This document shows, piece by piece, positions 24,204 through 31,914 of a DNA stretch of 64,000 nucleotides (position 1 is the stretch's first letter; the number at the start of each line of letters is the position of its first letter). The notes beneath the pieces are model-generated. The model ran no database searches. It worked only from the letters and a program-made list of their open reading frames with translations, and was not told where the DNA came from. This DNA is from Candidatus Nomurabacteria bacterium (GTDB lineage: Bacteria; Patescibacteriota; Saccharimonadia; Saccharimonadales; Saccharimonadaceae), in contig JAIROX010000001.1 in NCBI GenBank assembly GCA_031257295.1, positions 62,001 through 126,000 of the forward strand, given 5' to 3'. The translations under genes and the position numbers were made by a program.

Positions 24204-25304
24204 CTAACTTTTGAGGGGCATAATAATATGCACGTAATCTGAGCTGCTTTTATTTTTTAATACACAGGGGGCTAGTTTACCCGAGAAGCCAAAACTAGTC
24301 TCTTCTTCAGTTAAATTATTTAACCCGTCAACCAAAAACCTTGAGTTAAGGGTGATTTTGCCGTCAGCGTTCACCTTGGTTTCAATATTAGAGTGGTTTT
24401 CGCCGAGCTCACTGGCTACTGAACTAATAGATAAAATACCATCTTTCTTGATCGCTTCTAAGACGATTGAGCCGCCAGACTCTAGGGCAAACAGACCGGC
24501 TAGCTTAGTAACCCTTAAAAATTCTTCTTTACCTAGAGAAAGTTCAATATCGGTCTTTTTAGGTATTAGTTGGCGATAATCTGGGAAACTACCGTCAATA
24601 ATTTTGCTAGTTACTTCAATTTCACCAAGGCGAAACTTTACTTGGTTTTCATCAAATAAAACTTCTATTTCTTCGGTATCTTCATTGATTGACCTCAAAA
24701 CCTCTTGTAAGGAAGAAGTGGGGATGATGGCCGCTATTTCACTTTTTACATCTTTAATAAACATTTTTTCACTCAATCGATAGCCATCTGTGGCGGCTAG
24801 GTATAGGTTTCCTTCAAAGGTATTAAAATACACACCAGTTAGGGATGGACGAGTGGTATCGTTGCTACTTGACGCAATAACCTGGGCAACCGATTCTTTG
24901 AAGTCACTGGTTGAAATCTTAAATATGACGGCTTTTTTCTCATCAATGACCGGTAGTTCGGGAAACTCTTCTGAATCAATGCCGTTAATTGTAGACCGGT
25001 AATTACCCGACTGGATATGTAGGTGGCCGCCCTTAACCTCAAGGCTAACATCGCTTTTTGGAAGATTACTAATAAACTCTGTTAAAAGCTTGGCCGGAAC
25101 AGTTATGGTGCCTGGATTGTCGATTTTAGCGCTAATATAATCGACCACCGCAACTTCAAGGTTGGTAGCTGACAAAACTAGGCTTGATCCATCGGTTCGA
25201 AAAAGTACGTTATTAAGGATTGGTAGCTCGGTTTTGGCTGAGGCAACCCGGCTTACTATATTTAACGCCCTAGTCAATTTTTCTTGGCTTACTTCTAGTT
25301 TCAT
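24204..25304 (-). CDS. dnaN: DNA polymerase III beta sliding clamp
   Basis: A 366-aa ring clamp subunit tethering the replicative polymerase. The three-domain beta-clamp pattern is seen: LTRALNIVSRVASAKTELPILNNVLF at the start, LPVIDEKKAVIFKISTSDF and STNDTTRPSLTGVYF-type text (here SSNDTTRPSLTGVYF) in the middle, and DYVHIIMPLKS at the C-terminus, where clamps normally end in a MPxR/K-L motif. GAGGTG lies 4 bases before the ATG and a TATAAT (25326-25331, minus) lies about 20 bases upstream, so unlike many genes here it has a leader. It is followed directly by recF. Confidence 0.97.
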   Translation of the reverse strand: MKLEVSQEKLTRALNIVSRVASAKTELPILNNVLFRTDGSSLVLSATNLEVAVVDYISAKIDNPGTITVPAKLLTEFISNLPKSDVSLEVKGGHLHIQSGNYRSTINGIDSEEFPELPVIDEKKAVIFKISTSDFKESVAQVIASSSNDTTRPSLTGVYFNTFEGNLYLAATDGYRLSEKMFIKDVKSEIAAIIPTSSLQEVLRSINEDTEEIEVLFDENQVKFRLGEIEVTSKIIDGSFPDYRQLIPKKTDIELSLGKEEFLRVTKLAGLFALESGGSIVLEAIKKDGILSISSVASELGENHSNIETKVNADGKITLNSRFLVDGLNNLTEEETSFGFSGKLAPCVLKNKSSSDYVHIIMPLKS

Positions 25305-25589
25305 TGCACCTCGTTTCTGTTTACTATTATATTCTTATTTATTAAATAGTTATAGTAGTTATAGGTGTCTGTGGAAATTGTGTAAAAACACCGTTTTAAA
25401 GATGGAAAGGTAGGTTTTTTAAGGTGGAAAACTGTGTATAAAATTTGTGAACAACTTGTGTTAAATAGTGGTCTTTTGCACATAGTTTTACTGCTTTTGG
25501 CGAGTGGGCCAGATTTTGCACAGTTTTGCACACAAGTTTTACAACCATATATACACATGTTGTCCAGGTTTTTTCCACACGTAGAGGTA
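25305..25589. other. dnaA-dnaN intergenic region with DnaA-box-like sites
   Basis: 285 bases with no credible gene. AT-rich, with the dnaN promoter at its dnaN end. DnaA-box-like 9-mers: TGTGTATAA at 25433-25441 and TTTTCCACA at 25571-25579, each one mismatch from consensus. Runs such as TTTTGCACAGTTTTGCACAC give a repeated look. It may assist origin function or dnaN control. Confidence 0.5.
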
Positions 25590-26939
25590 TTACTTGGCAT
25601 ATAACTTATCCTTTATTTCTGAAACTTGCTCACGGACTAGGAAGTCAACCTTCGTTGCCTCGTCAATTTTATCAATTGAGTGCATGGCTGTAGTGTGGTC
25701 TTTGCGGCCCAACTCATTAGCGATTTTAGGAAAGCTAAGGTTAAGTTCTGTGCGGAGTAGGTACATAGCGATTTGCCTAGGGGTTACTATATATTTGCTT
25801 CTATCAGAACTGGTGATATCTTTAGGGCTAATCTGAAAATAGGCCGAAACGGTGTTGATGATCTGTTTTGGTGTTAATTGGCTATATCTTGGCTGAGAAG
25901 CACCGGCTATTAAACCTTCGGCCGTGTTAAGGTCTGGCTCAATACCACGCATTTCTGAGAAGGCCATTAGCTGGTTTAAAACACCTTCAAGCTCACGGAT
26001 GTTGTTTTTAATACCGTTAGCTAGGAATTCGACTACCTCTTGTTTTAATACTACACCAGATAGTGAAGCCTTGGCTTGTAGAATGGCACAACGAGTTTCA
26101 AAGTCTGGCATCTGGATGTCGATAGCCATACCCCACTCAAACCGACTACGCAGGCGATCAGTGAGAGTAGGAATTTCTTTTGGTGGGCGATCAGAGCTAA
26201 TAATAATCTGCTTGTTGTTTTGGTGGAGTTTATTAAAGGTGTGGAAGAATTCATCTTGAGATTTTTCCTTGCCAGCAATAAATTGCATGTCGTCAACAAC
26301 CAGTACGTCAACGTTGCGATATCTATCTGAAAACCCTCCTTTTTTGAAGCGCAAAGAATCTACAAAGTCCTTATAAAAATCTTCAGTGGTGATGTAAAGC
26401 ACCTTTGTATCGGGTTTTTCTTTTATGATTTGGTTGCCAACCGCTTGCATAAGATGGGTCTTACCGAGCCCGGAGCCACCATATAAGAACAATGGGTTGT
26501 ATTTTGTGCCGGGATTTTTTACTACTGTTTGGCAGGCGGTGTAGGCCAGGTCATTACTGGAGCCAACTATAAAGTTTGAAAAGGTATAGCGCTCATTTAG
26601 CCCGTTGCCGACAGGCTTTTCTGTTGGGCTGTGCTTTATGACAGTCTTTTTTTCAACTGCACTGCTGGTTATCTCGCGGCTGACTACAGCCTTCTTGGAC
26701 GATGTTTTAACAACATACTCGATATTACCGTGTGTGACGTCATACTTTTTCAGAACTTCGTTGATCTTGTTGTTAAACTTAGCTTCTAATTGTCGCTTAA
26801 CAAAGATGTTCGGCACACTAATCACTACTTTGTCATCAGTTTGGCTGAGGAGATCAGTGTTTTTAAACCAAGTGCTAAACGCAGCATGAGAAACGATAGT
26901 CTCTACTTCACTAAGCACATCTAACCAGATATCGTGCAT
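25590..26939 (-). CDS. dnaA: Chromosomal replication initiator DnaA
   Basis: A 449-aa AAA+ initiator that binds DnaA boxes and opens the origin. Domain I is at residues 1-80. The AAA+ domain starts near YTFSNFIVGSSNDLAY, with Walker A YGGSGLGKTHLMQA near 155, Walker B VLVVDDMQFIAGK, and DRPPKEIPTLTDRLRSRFEWG. The C-terminal DNA-binding domain carries the signature GRKDHTTAMHSIDKI. The ATG at 26939 has GGAAAGGG 5 bases upstream; an in-frame upstream ATG at 26954 does not. Gene order dnaA then dnaN, with rpmH divergent, is the ancestral bacterial origin layout. Confidence 0.97.
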   Translation of the reverse strand: MHDIWLDVLSEVETIVSHAAFSTWFKNTDLLSQTDDKVVISVPNIFVKRQLEAKFNNKINEVLKKYDVTHGNIEYVVKTSSKKAVVSREITSSAVEKKTVIKHSPTEKPVGNGLNERYTFSNFIVGSSNDLAYTACQTVVKNPGTKYNPLFLYGGSGLGKTHLMQAVGNQIIKEKPDTKVLYITTEDFYKDFVDSLRFKKGGFSDRYRNVDVLVVDDMQFIAGKEKSQDEFFHTFNKLHQNNKQIIISSDRPPKEIPTLTDRLRSRFEWGMAIDIQMPDFETRCAILQAKASLSGVVLKQEVVEFLANGIKNNIRELEGVLNQLMAFSEMRGIEPDLNTAEGLIAGASQPRYSQLTPKQIINTVSAYFQISPKDITSSDRSKYIVTPRQIAMYLLRTELNLSFPKIANELGRKDHTTAMHSIDKIDEATKVDFLVREQVSEIKDKLYAK

Positions 26940-27091
26940 CAAAACCCTTTCCAAAGCTTTATTTCACTATAGATAATAATACAAACTTAGAAAGTTTTCC
27001 ACAACCCAGGTTGAAAAACTCTGAAAATATCGTGAAAACTAGCTAGCAGGGGTAAATGGCTTGGAAACTACAGAGCCTAAACTATACGGCC

Positions 27092-27100
27092 TGTGGATAA
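27092..27100 (-). promoter_or_regulatory. DnaA box
   Basis: TGTGGATAA on the plus strand, the exact complement of consensus TTATCCACA. Confidence 0.8.
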
Positions 27101-27112
27101 AAACCGCCATCC

Positions 27113-27121
27113 TGTGGATAA
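27113..27121 (-). promoter_or_regulatory. DnaA box
   Basis: Second exact TGTGGATAA, 21 bases from the first and in the same orientation. Confidence 0.8.
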
Positions 27122-27217
27122 GCGTAGTGGATAGGTTAAAACTAGCTAATAATTTCAGAGGGTTTGCTAGTAAGCTAATGCTTGCTATAAGGTGTTTATT
27201 ATAATAAAATTAATCAC

Positions 27218-27355
27218 ATGCCAAAAAGAACATACCAACCACACAAACGACATCATGCAAAAGTTCACGGTTTTCGAGCTAAAAACGCCACTAAGTCTGG
27301 CAAACAAGTTTTGAAGCGACGCAGGATTAAAGGCCGAGCTCGGCTCACGGTCTAG
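27218..27355 (+). CDS. rpmH: 50S ribosomal protein L34
   Basis: A 45-aa highly basic protein: [19 protein letters not shown] followed by a [20 protein letters not shown] end. This is the L34 consensus (K-R-T-Y-Q-P, HGFR-R, G-x-x-VL-RRR-KGR--L). The family hallmark RMxTxxGR is changed to [15 protein letters not shown] is found at 27200-27205. It is followed 3 bases later by rnpA, the conserved order next to oriC. Confidence 0.95.
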   Translation: MPKRTYQPHKRHHAKVHGFRAKNATKSGKQVLKRRRIKGRARLTV

Positions 27356-27358
27356 CAA

Positions 27359-27700
27359 GTGATATCGGCAACCTGTCGTTTTCATAGCCGAGGCGGTATT
27401 AAGCACGCCCATGGCGGGAAACAGTTTAGAGGCGATAGATTATCAATTACAGTAGTAAAAGACACGGGGCGTAAGAGTAGTCGCTTTGCTGTGATAGTTA
27501 GTAAAAAAGTGCTAAAGAGCGCTGTGGGGCGCAACCGTATCCGTCGCCGAATTTATGAAGTTATTCGCCTAGAATTACCAGAGATTAAGGGCCAGCACGA
27601 CGTGTTGGTTTCGGTGTTTAGTAAAGACGTGAAAGACATGCCGTATCACGACCTTAAGTACCTGCTAGTCGGCCTGTTTAAGCAAGCCGAGCTATATTAG
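27359..27700 (+). CDS. rnpA: Ribonuclease P protein component
   Basis: A 113-aa protein cofactor of RNase P, which matures tRNA 5' ends. Family marks are the RFHSRGGIKH segment near residue 7 and the central RNR motif VSKKVLKSAVGRNRIRRRIYEVIR (residues about 46-70). DVLVSVFSKDVKDMPYHDLKYLLVGLF follows. It starts with GTG 3 bases after the rpmH stop. The RNase P RNA gene was not found in this window. Confidence 0.95.
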   Translation: MISATCRFHSRGGIKHAHGGKQFRGDRLSITVVKDTGRKSSRFAVIVSKKVLKSAVGRNRIRRRIYEVIRLELPEIKGQHDVLVSVFSKDVKDMPYHDLKYLLVGLFKQAELY

Positions 27701-27746
27701 CTGTTTCTGAAGCATTCCGCCGAGTGACAGAGCCCAAGGATAGTGG

Positions 27747-27752
27747 TATACT
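27747..27752 (+). promoter_or_regulatory. -10 box before yidC
   Basis: TGG-TATACT ends 9 bases before the ATG at 27762, giving at most a very short leader. Confidence 0.45.
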
Positions 27753-27761
27753 AGTATAAGT

Positions 27762-28709
27762 ATGGGGTTTTTTGATACGGTCATCGTTCAGCCGATTTTT
27801 AACCTACTGCTCGCTATCTACGGGCTGATAGGTGATTTTGGTATTGCGATAATTATCTTTACGATTATTGTTAAAATGGCCCTTTGGCCACTAGCTAAAA
27901 AACAACTTCATCAAGCCAAGCTGATGCGCAAGCTCCAGCCAGAGCTGGCTAAAATCAAGAAAAACGCCAAGGGTAACCGTCAAGTCGAAGGTATGCAGAT
28001 GATGGAGCTCTATAAAAAGCACAATGTTAAGCCCTTCCGCTCAATATTGGTGTTGATTATTCAACTGCCGATTTTCATTGCTCTGTACCGCGTTATCCTG
28101 ATGATCATGCAGAATACCGATGCTGTGGAAAAGTACGCCTACGAACTAACTAAAAATATCGGGCGCGTGCAAGAGCTGGTGCAGCACCCAGATCAATTCC
28201 ACCCTTCGCTATTTGGCGTGGTAGACCTATCCCAGACTGCCACCGGCGCGATATCGTTTAGCTCAATTTGTATACTTATCATGATATTAGCGGCTGTTGT
28301 GATCCAGTATTTCTTGGCTAAGCAACAGATGCCCAGCGGCAAGAATCGCAAAACTTTCCGTCAAATTATGAAAGATGCCGCCAGCGGTAAAGAGGCTGAT
28401 CAGGGCGAAATTAACACAGCTGTATCAGGCCAAATGAGTAAGTTCCTGCCGATTATGATGTTCTTTATCTTAATCGGTTTCTTTGGCGCTTTGGCGCTTT
28501 ACTACTTGGTAACAAATATCATGACGGCTATTCAGCAAACTATGATATTCAAAAAAGACGAAAGTGAAATGGAAGACTTGGTTGATGGCAAGCCAAGTAA
28601 AGATATCTCAAAAATCCAAGAGGGTGAGGTGATAGCCGAGCCTAAAGAAAAACAAAAATACAACATTACTCGAATTTCCGCTTCTGATAAAAAGAGGAGG
28701 AAAAGGTGA
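27762..28709 (+). CDS. yidC: Membrane protein insertase YidC/Oxa1
   Basis: A 315-aa Oxa1-type insertase that places proteins into the cytoplasmic membrane. It has the compact Gram-positive plan: first helix from residue 10, IVVKMALWPL-type segment (FTIIVKMALWPLAKKQLHQAKLMRKLQPE), QLPIFIALYRVI, then three more helices including FLPIMMFFILIGFFGALALYYLVTN. Long charged tail (EEKQKYNITRISASDKKRRKR-like, basic end) may contact ribosomes. A Lys-rich middle loop (residues 195-225) is longer than usual. No lipobox is present. The stop overlaps the jag start (GTGA). Confidence 0.95.
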   Translation: MGFFDTVIVQPIFNLLLAIYGLIGDFGIAIIIFTIIVKMALWPLAKKQLHQAKLMRKLQPELAKIKKNAKGNRQVEGMQMMELYKKHNVKPFRSILVLIIQLPIFIALYRVILMIMQNTDAVEKYAYELTKNIGRVQELVQHPDQFHPSLFGVVDLSQTATGAISFSSICILIMILAAVVIQYFLAKQQMPSGKNRKTFRQIMKDAASGKEADQGEINTAVSGQMSKFLPIMMFFILIGFFGALALYYLVTNIMTAIQQTMIFKKDESEMEDLVDGKPSKDISKIQEGEVIAEPKEKQKYNITRISASDKKRRKR

Positions 28710-29161
28710 ATAAAGACGAATCAATTAGTTTTGCCACCAAGTTCTTAGAGGATGTTTTATCATTCTTTGGGGTAAATGTGGCGGTCAAGTCGAGCTACGA
28801 CGAAGATGTGATTGAGCTCAGCGTGCCCAGCAGTGAGCTAAACGCTTTTTTAATTGGGCGTGGTGCTGAAACTTTGCGCAGCTTACAACACTTAGTATCG
28901 AGTGCCCTAAGCAGTAAAGATGCCGAACTCACTCGGGTAAATGTTGATGTGGCGAACTATAAAAAGCAACGTGCTGATCGAATTGCTACAAAGGCCGAGG
29001 AGTGGATTAAACGGGTGCGTGAAACAGGTGAGCCGTACGAAGTTGGCTTAAACGCTGCTGATCGCCGCATAGTGCACAAGATAGCCGGTGATTACTCAGA
29101 TATTGAAACTCATTCTGAAGGCGAAGGCCGCGACCGCAAGGTTATTATCTCTAGGGTTTAG
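28706..29161 (+). CDS. jag: RNA-binding protein Jag/KhpB (KH and R3H domains)
   Basis: A 151-aa cytosolic RNA-binding protein. Residues 1-75 form a KH-like domain with LIGRGAETLRSLQHLVSSAL (the G-x-x-G loop). Residues 80-150 form the R3H domain with VNVDVANYKKQRADRI and LNAADRRIVHKIAGDYSDIETHSEGEGRDRKVII. The N-terminal Jag domain of longer homologues is absent. Known Jag/KhpB proteins affect cell wall growth and division. GTG start overlaps the yidC stop by 4 bases. Its 3' end overlaps the convergent glycosyltransferase gene by 11 bases. Confidence 0.93.
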   Translation: MNKDESISFATKFLEDVLSFFGVNVAVKSSYDEDVIELSVPSSELNAFLIGRGAETLRSLQHLVSSALSSKDAELTRVNVDVANYKKQRADRIATKAEEWIKRVRETGEPYEVGLNAADRRIVHKIAGDYSDIETHSEGEGRDRKVIISRV

Positions 29162-30272
29162 AGCTGTCAGCGACAATCTTGCGAATCTTGGTGATAAACA
29201 ATGACTTATCGAAGCGCCTAGCGCGGCGATTGAGCGTGGCTGGCTGCCATTTGATGGTGCCTGTACGTTCTATGGCGCCAACTAGGCTATCAACAGTCTG
29301 CTCGTCGAACAGCACACCGGTTTTGCCATCTTCTACTATGTCTAGCGCTCCACCTTTGTCATAAGCAACTACTGGGCAGCCAGCTGCCAAGGCCTCAACT
29401 TGTACAATACCGAAGTCTTCTTCGGTGGGGAAGACAAAAGCACTAGCGTGGCCAAAGGCTTCGGCTACCTCTTGGTCACTAGCACCGGTGTAAAACTTTA
29501 CAGTTGGCCCAGCTAGAGCAACTAGCTTGTTGTGCTCTGGGCCGCGGCCGTAGACATCTAGATCGGCCCCCAGCTGGTTGGCAGCTTTAATAGCCAGGTC
29601 GAAGCGTTTGTAGGGGGTCTGCCGACCGATAGCCACCAGGCCGCCTCGGTTTTTACCTAGCGCATAAGGCGCAAAACGATCAGTGTCGACCGGGGGGTTA
29701 AGTACGATGGAGTCACGGTGGTAGTACTTTTTGATACGATCTTTTACCTCGGTAGAGTTTGCAATAAATACATCCACATCTTGGGCTGCCCGGTAGTCGA
29801 GCTTGCGCTGACGCGGCACCATGAGCGGGATAACTAGCCGGACAAACGGATCTAACTTACCGAAACTGGGGTTCTTCTTATACTCCTGGTAGTGGCTCCA
29901 GTAATAACGGACTGGCGTATGGCAGTAACAGATGTGCACCTGGTCCTCACGTGTTTTGCGGACTTGCTTAGCCTCGGCGCTAGAGCTGCTCAAGATGATA
30001 TCAAACTCTGAGAGATCTAAAGCGCGGAAAGCCTTAACGCGCAAAGTGGGGAAGAGTTTGTGGAGCTTGCGCAAGGGGCGCGGCAGTTTTTGCAGCCACG
30101 TGGTTCGTACGTCTAGGTCTTTAAACCAGTCAGTGCTGACAGGGTCGTAGGTGGAGGTGTAAATAGGCGCACCTGGGAAAGCCTCGGCGAAAGCCGCTAC
30201 CACGCGCTCAGCACCGCCTTTATTAGTGAGCCAGTCATGTACAATACATATTTTTGGTTGTTTTCCGGACAT
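29151..30272 (-). CDS. GT4 glycosyltransferase (WbaZ-like mannosyltransferase type)
   Basis: A 372-aa GT-B fold enzyme. The N-terminal half has ICIVHDWLTNKGGAERVV and the pattern CYCHTPVRYYWSHYQEY typical of WbaZ-type transferases that use GDP-mannose. The C-terminal half carries GRQTPYKRFDLAIKAA and the donor-binding E-x7-E motif in PTEEDFGIVQVEALAAGCPVVAY. A mannose or D-rhamnose donor would suit the GDP-sugar operon at 35.6 kb (inference). The ATG at 30272 is chosen because TATACT lies 7 bases upstream; a longer frame to 30326 has no support. It ends inside the convergent jag gene. Confidence 0.85.
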   Translation of the reverse strand: MSGKQPKICIVHDWLTNKGGAERVVAAFAEAFPGAPIYTSTYDPVSTDWFKDLDVRTTWLQKLPRPLRKLHKLFPTLRVKAFRALDLSEFDIILSSSSAEAKQVRKTREDQVHICYCHTPVRYYWSHYQEYKKNPSFGKLDPFVRLVIPLMVPRQRKLDYRAAQDVDVFIANSTEVKDRIKKYYHRDSIVLNPPVDTDRFAPYALGKNRGGLVAIGRQTPYKRFDLAIKAANQLGADLDVYGRGPEHNKLVALAGPTVKFYTGASDQEVAEAFGHASAFVFPTEEDFGIVQVEALAAGCPVVAYDKGGALDIVEDGKTGVLFDEQTVDSLVGAIERTGTIKWQPATLNRRARRFDKSLFITKIRKIVADSSKP

Positions 30273-30279
30273 ATAACAG

Positions 30280-30285
30280 AGTATA
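30280..30285 (-). promoter_or_regulatory. -10 box for leaderless GT4 gene
   Basis: TGA-TATACT on the minus strand (extended -10), 7 bases before the ATG at 30272. Confidence 0.6.
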
Positions 30286-30309
30286 TCATACTGACCTGTG
30301 GTACGGCTA

Positions 30310-30338
30310 TTGACTTTTTGAACCATCTGTGCTACAAT
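30310..30338 (+). promoter_or_regulatory. Strong promoter of a short transcription unit
   Basis: TTGACT, exactly 17 bases, TACAAT. It faces away from the GT4 gene into a stretch with no long frame that ends at a terminator 85 bases later. Confidence 0.75.
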
Positions 30339-30344
30339 GAAAGT

Positions 30345-30447
30345 ATACAGTCAGAAATGGCTGCTAGGTATACCGAAATAAAAATAAAACAAACGAGGGA
30401 AATTTATAGAATATAAGCTGCGTGCCGCCCTTCGGGGCGGCGCCTTT
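30345..30447 (+). ncRNA. Candidate small RNA (or 19-codon mini-gene) of about 100 bases
   Basis: A consensus promoter (start near 30345) and a GC-rich terminator with T-run (ending 30447) bracket about 100 bases that lie between two leftward genes. The only start-to-stop frame is 30357-30416, encoding a basic 19-residue peptide MAARYTEIKIKQTREIYRI; it has no ribosome site and a leader of only about 12 bases. It could be an untranslated regulatory RNA or a leaderless-type mini-gene. No known RNA family is recognised. Confidence 0.55.
30424..30447 (+). terminator. Terminator of the short unit
   Basis: GCCGCCC / GGGCGGC with a TTCG tetraloop, then GCCTTTT. It also abuts the stop of the leftward sugar transferase gene and may serve as its 3' end. 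Confidence 0.85.
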
Positions 30448-31892
30448 TATGCACTACCATTGCGGCTGAATACGACGCGAATGGTTTTGATAAGAATTTT
30501 AATATCTAACCAAAAACTCCAGCTTTGGGTGTAATATAGCTCGAGGTCAACTCGACGATCAAACGAAAGCTTGCTGCGCCCGGATACGCTGGCTAAGCCA
30601 GTTAGTCCTGGCTTGATGCTAAGCAGTAAGGCGCCACGGCCTTTGAACTCACCGAGTTCATCGGGCATGATGGGGCGCGGGCCGACTAGGCTCATCTCGC
30701 CCCTGATGACGTTGACTAATTGAGCGAGTTCATCGAGTGAAGTCATGCGTAGAATATGACCGAATCGAGTAATGCGAGGGTCATGCTTGACCTTGTGGTC
30801 TCTGGTATATTCAGCTACTAGATCGTCGCGCCCCATCGACTTGAAGATGGCGACTGCATCACCGACATTCTTGCCGGAATACTTGGGGTTCATGGAGCGG
30901 AACTTGTAGCAGTTAAAGGGTTTTTTGTATCGCCCGAGACGTTTTTGTTTGAAGAATACTGGTCCGGGGTTGAATACTAGTTGGGCCAAGACGACCAGTA
31001 CAAATATCGGAATCCAGATGGGCGCGAAAACCAACAGGACCAATAGGTCGAAGATGCGCTTGAAGAATGAACCCCAGCCGACTAGGGGCGTTTGATAGAT
31101 TTTGATGATTGGGTAATCTAGAAAAATATCTATCTCATTCTTGCCAGAGTAAAACTCTGGCTCGCCAGGGATAAAACAGTAATTGATATGGGCAGCCTGA
31201 GAGGCGGCCAAGATTTGCTGGTTTTTCTTTTGTTCTTCGTAGAAACTAGTTTGGATAACTGTGCTGATGCGATCTTTTTTGAGATGCCTCAAGGCTTCGT
31301 CTATGGTGGTGTAGCGTTTGAGGTCGCAACTGTCGGGAACGAACTTTTTTGGCCCGGCCACAGCGACCACTTTGTAACCATGCTTTTGATCGCAAGATAA
31401 CGACTTGATAATGTCGTAGTTAATGCTCGTAGCACCGATTAAAAGTACGCGATTGATACCGTGGCCGTGCTGGAAGGATAATGAACGGATGAAACGGGTG
31501 GTCTCGCGCTCTAGGACAATTAGTACGAAAGCGCCAAGGAAGGCGTAGACGGCCACCAGGCGGGCCGGAAAAATCGACTCATTGCCAATGTATTCCCAAC
31601 CTATGACCAGTAGTATACCGATAAAGCAACCGAGGAAGATCTTGCCCCACGAGACTAAACGGCGGTCGTAGTTGATGGGTGAATATAGCCCTAGGCAGGC
31701 GAAAACTATCACCCAAAGCGGTACGATTGCTAGAAGTGAGAGAAGGTATTCGCCGGCGTACATCTGGTTGAGTAGCGGGCGCGGGTCGTAGGAGACTCGG
31801 GCTACGTAGGCTAAAACAAAGGCCACAGTTAAGACAGCTAGATCCAAGACGACTAAGAGTAAGCTAAATAAGCGATTATTTTTCGCTGGCAT
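30447..31892 (-). CDS. Polyprenyl-phosphate sugar phosphotransferase (WbaP/CpsE-like initiating enzyme)
   Basis: A 481-aa membrane enzyme that starts glycan assembly by moving a sugar-phosphate from a nucleotide sugar to undecaprenyl phosphate. Four to five helices fill residues 8-125. A Rossmann-type region follows (RVLLIGATSINYDIIKSL near 150). After a membrane re-entry at about 280 (FKRIFDLLVLLVFAPIWIPIF) comes the catalytic part: GPVFFKQKRLGRYKKPFNCYKFRSM, then TRFGHILRMTSLDELAQLVNVIRGEMSLVGPRP and the end QSWSFWLDIKILIKTI. The ATG at 31892 is set by TACAAT 6 bases upstream; an in-frame extension upstream overlaps the divergent regulator and is rejected. Confidence 0.92.
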   Translation of the reverse strand: MPAKNNRLFSLLLVVLDLAVLTVAFVLAYVARVSYDPRPLLNQMYAGEYLLSLLAIVPLWVIVFACLGLYSPINYDRRLVSWGKIFLGCFIGILLVIGWEYIGNESIFPARLVAVYAFLGAFVLIVLERETTRFIRSLSFQHGHGINRVLLIGATSINYDIIKSLSCDQKHGYKVVAVAGPKKFVPDSCDLKRYTTIDEALRHLKKDRISTVIQTSFYEEQKKNQQILAASQAAHINYCFIPGEPEFYSGKNEIDIFLDYPIIKIYQTPLVGWGSFFKRIFDLLVLLVFAPIWIPIFVLVVLAQLVFNPGPVFFKQKRLGRYKKPFNCYKFRSMNPKYSGKNVGDAVAIFKSMGRDDLVAEYTRDHKVKHDPRITRFGHILRMTSLDELAQLVNVIRGEMSLVGPRPIMPDELGEFKGRGALLLSIKPGLTGLASVSGRSKLSFDRRVDLELYYTQSWSFWLDIKILIKTIRVVFSRNGSA

Positions 31893-31898
31893 AGTTAT

Positions 31899-31908
31899 AT
31901 TGTACAAT
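31899..31908. promoter_or_regulatory. Palindromic shared -10 of two divergent leaderless genes
   Basis: ATTGTACAAT reads as TACAAT on both strands. The plus copy (31903-31908) ends 6 bases before the ATG at 31915; the minus copy (31904-31899) ends 6 bases before the ATG at 31892. A TTGTAA (minus, 31927-31922) at 17-base spacing lies within the regulator's first codons. Only one promoter can be occupied at a time. Confidence 0.75.
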
Positions 31909-31914
31909 GATTGC

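Larger units (their letters stand above)
26940..27217. other. oriC: Probable replication origin (oriC) between dnaA and rpmH
   Basis: 278 bases without a gene, between divergent dnaA and rpmH. Two perfect DnaA boxes (TGTGGATAA) lie at 27092-27100 and 27113-27121, 21 bases apart and in the same direction. TTTTCCACA at 26995-27003 is one mismatch off in the opposite direction, and GTGGATAGG near 27127 is weaker. AT-rich runs toward rpmH (TTATTATAATAAAATTAAT, 27199-27215) could be the unwinding element, though they also hold the rpmH -10 box. Confidence 0.7.

Noticed and set aside
25301-25600. A 99-codon minus-strand frame between dnaN and dnaA
   Set aside because: Cys-rich, unlike any protein family, without ribosome site; it lies in the AT-rich control region with DnaA-like boxes.
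27185-27412. A 75-codon minus-strand frame
   Set aside because: It is antisense to rpmH and the rnpA start, both clear genes on the plus strand.
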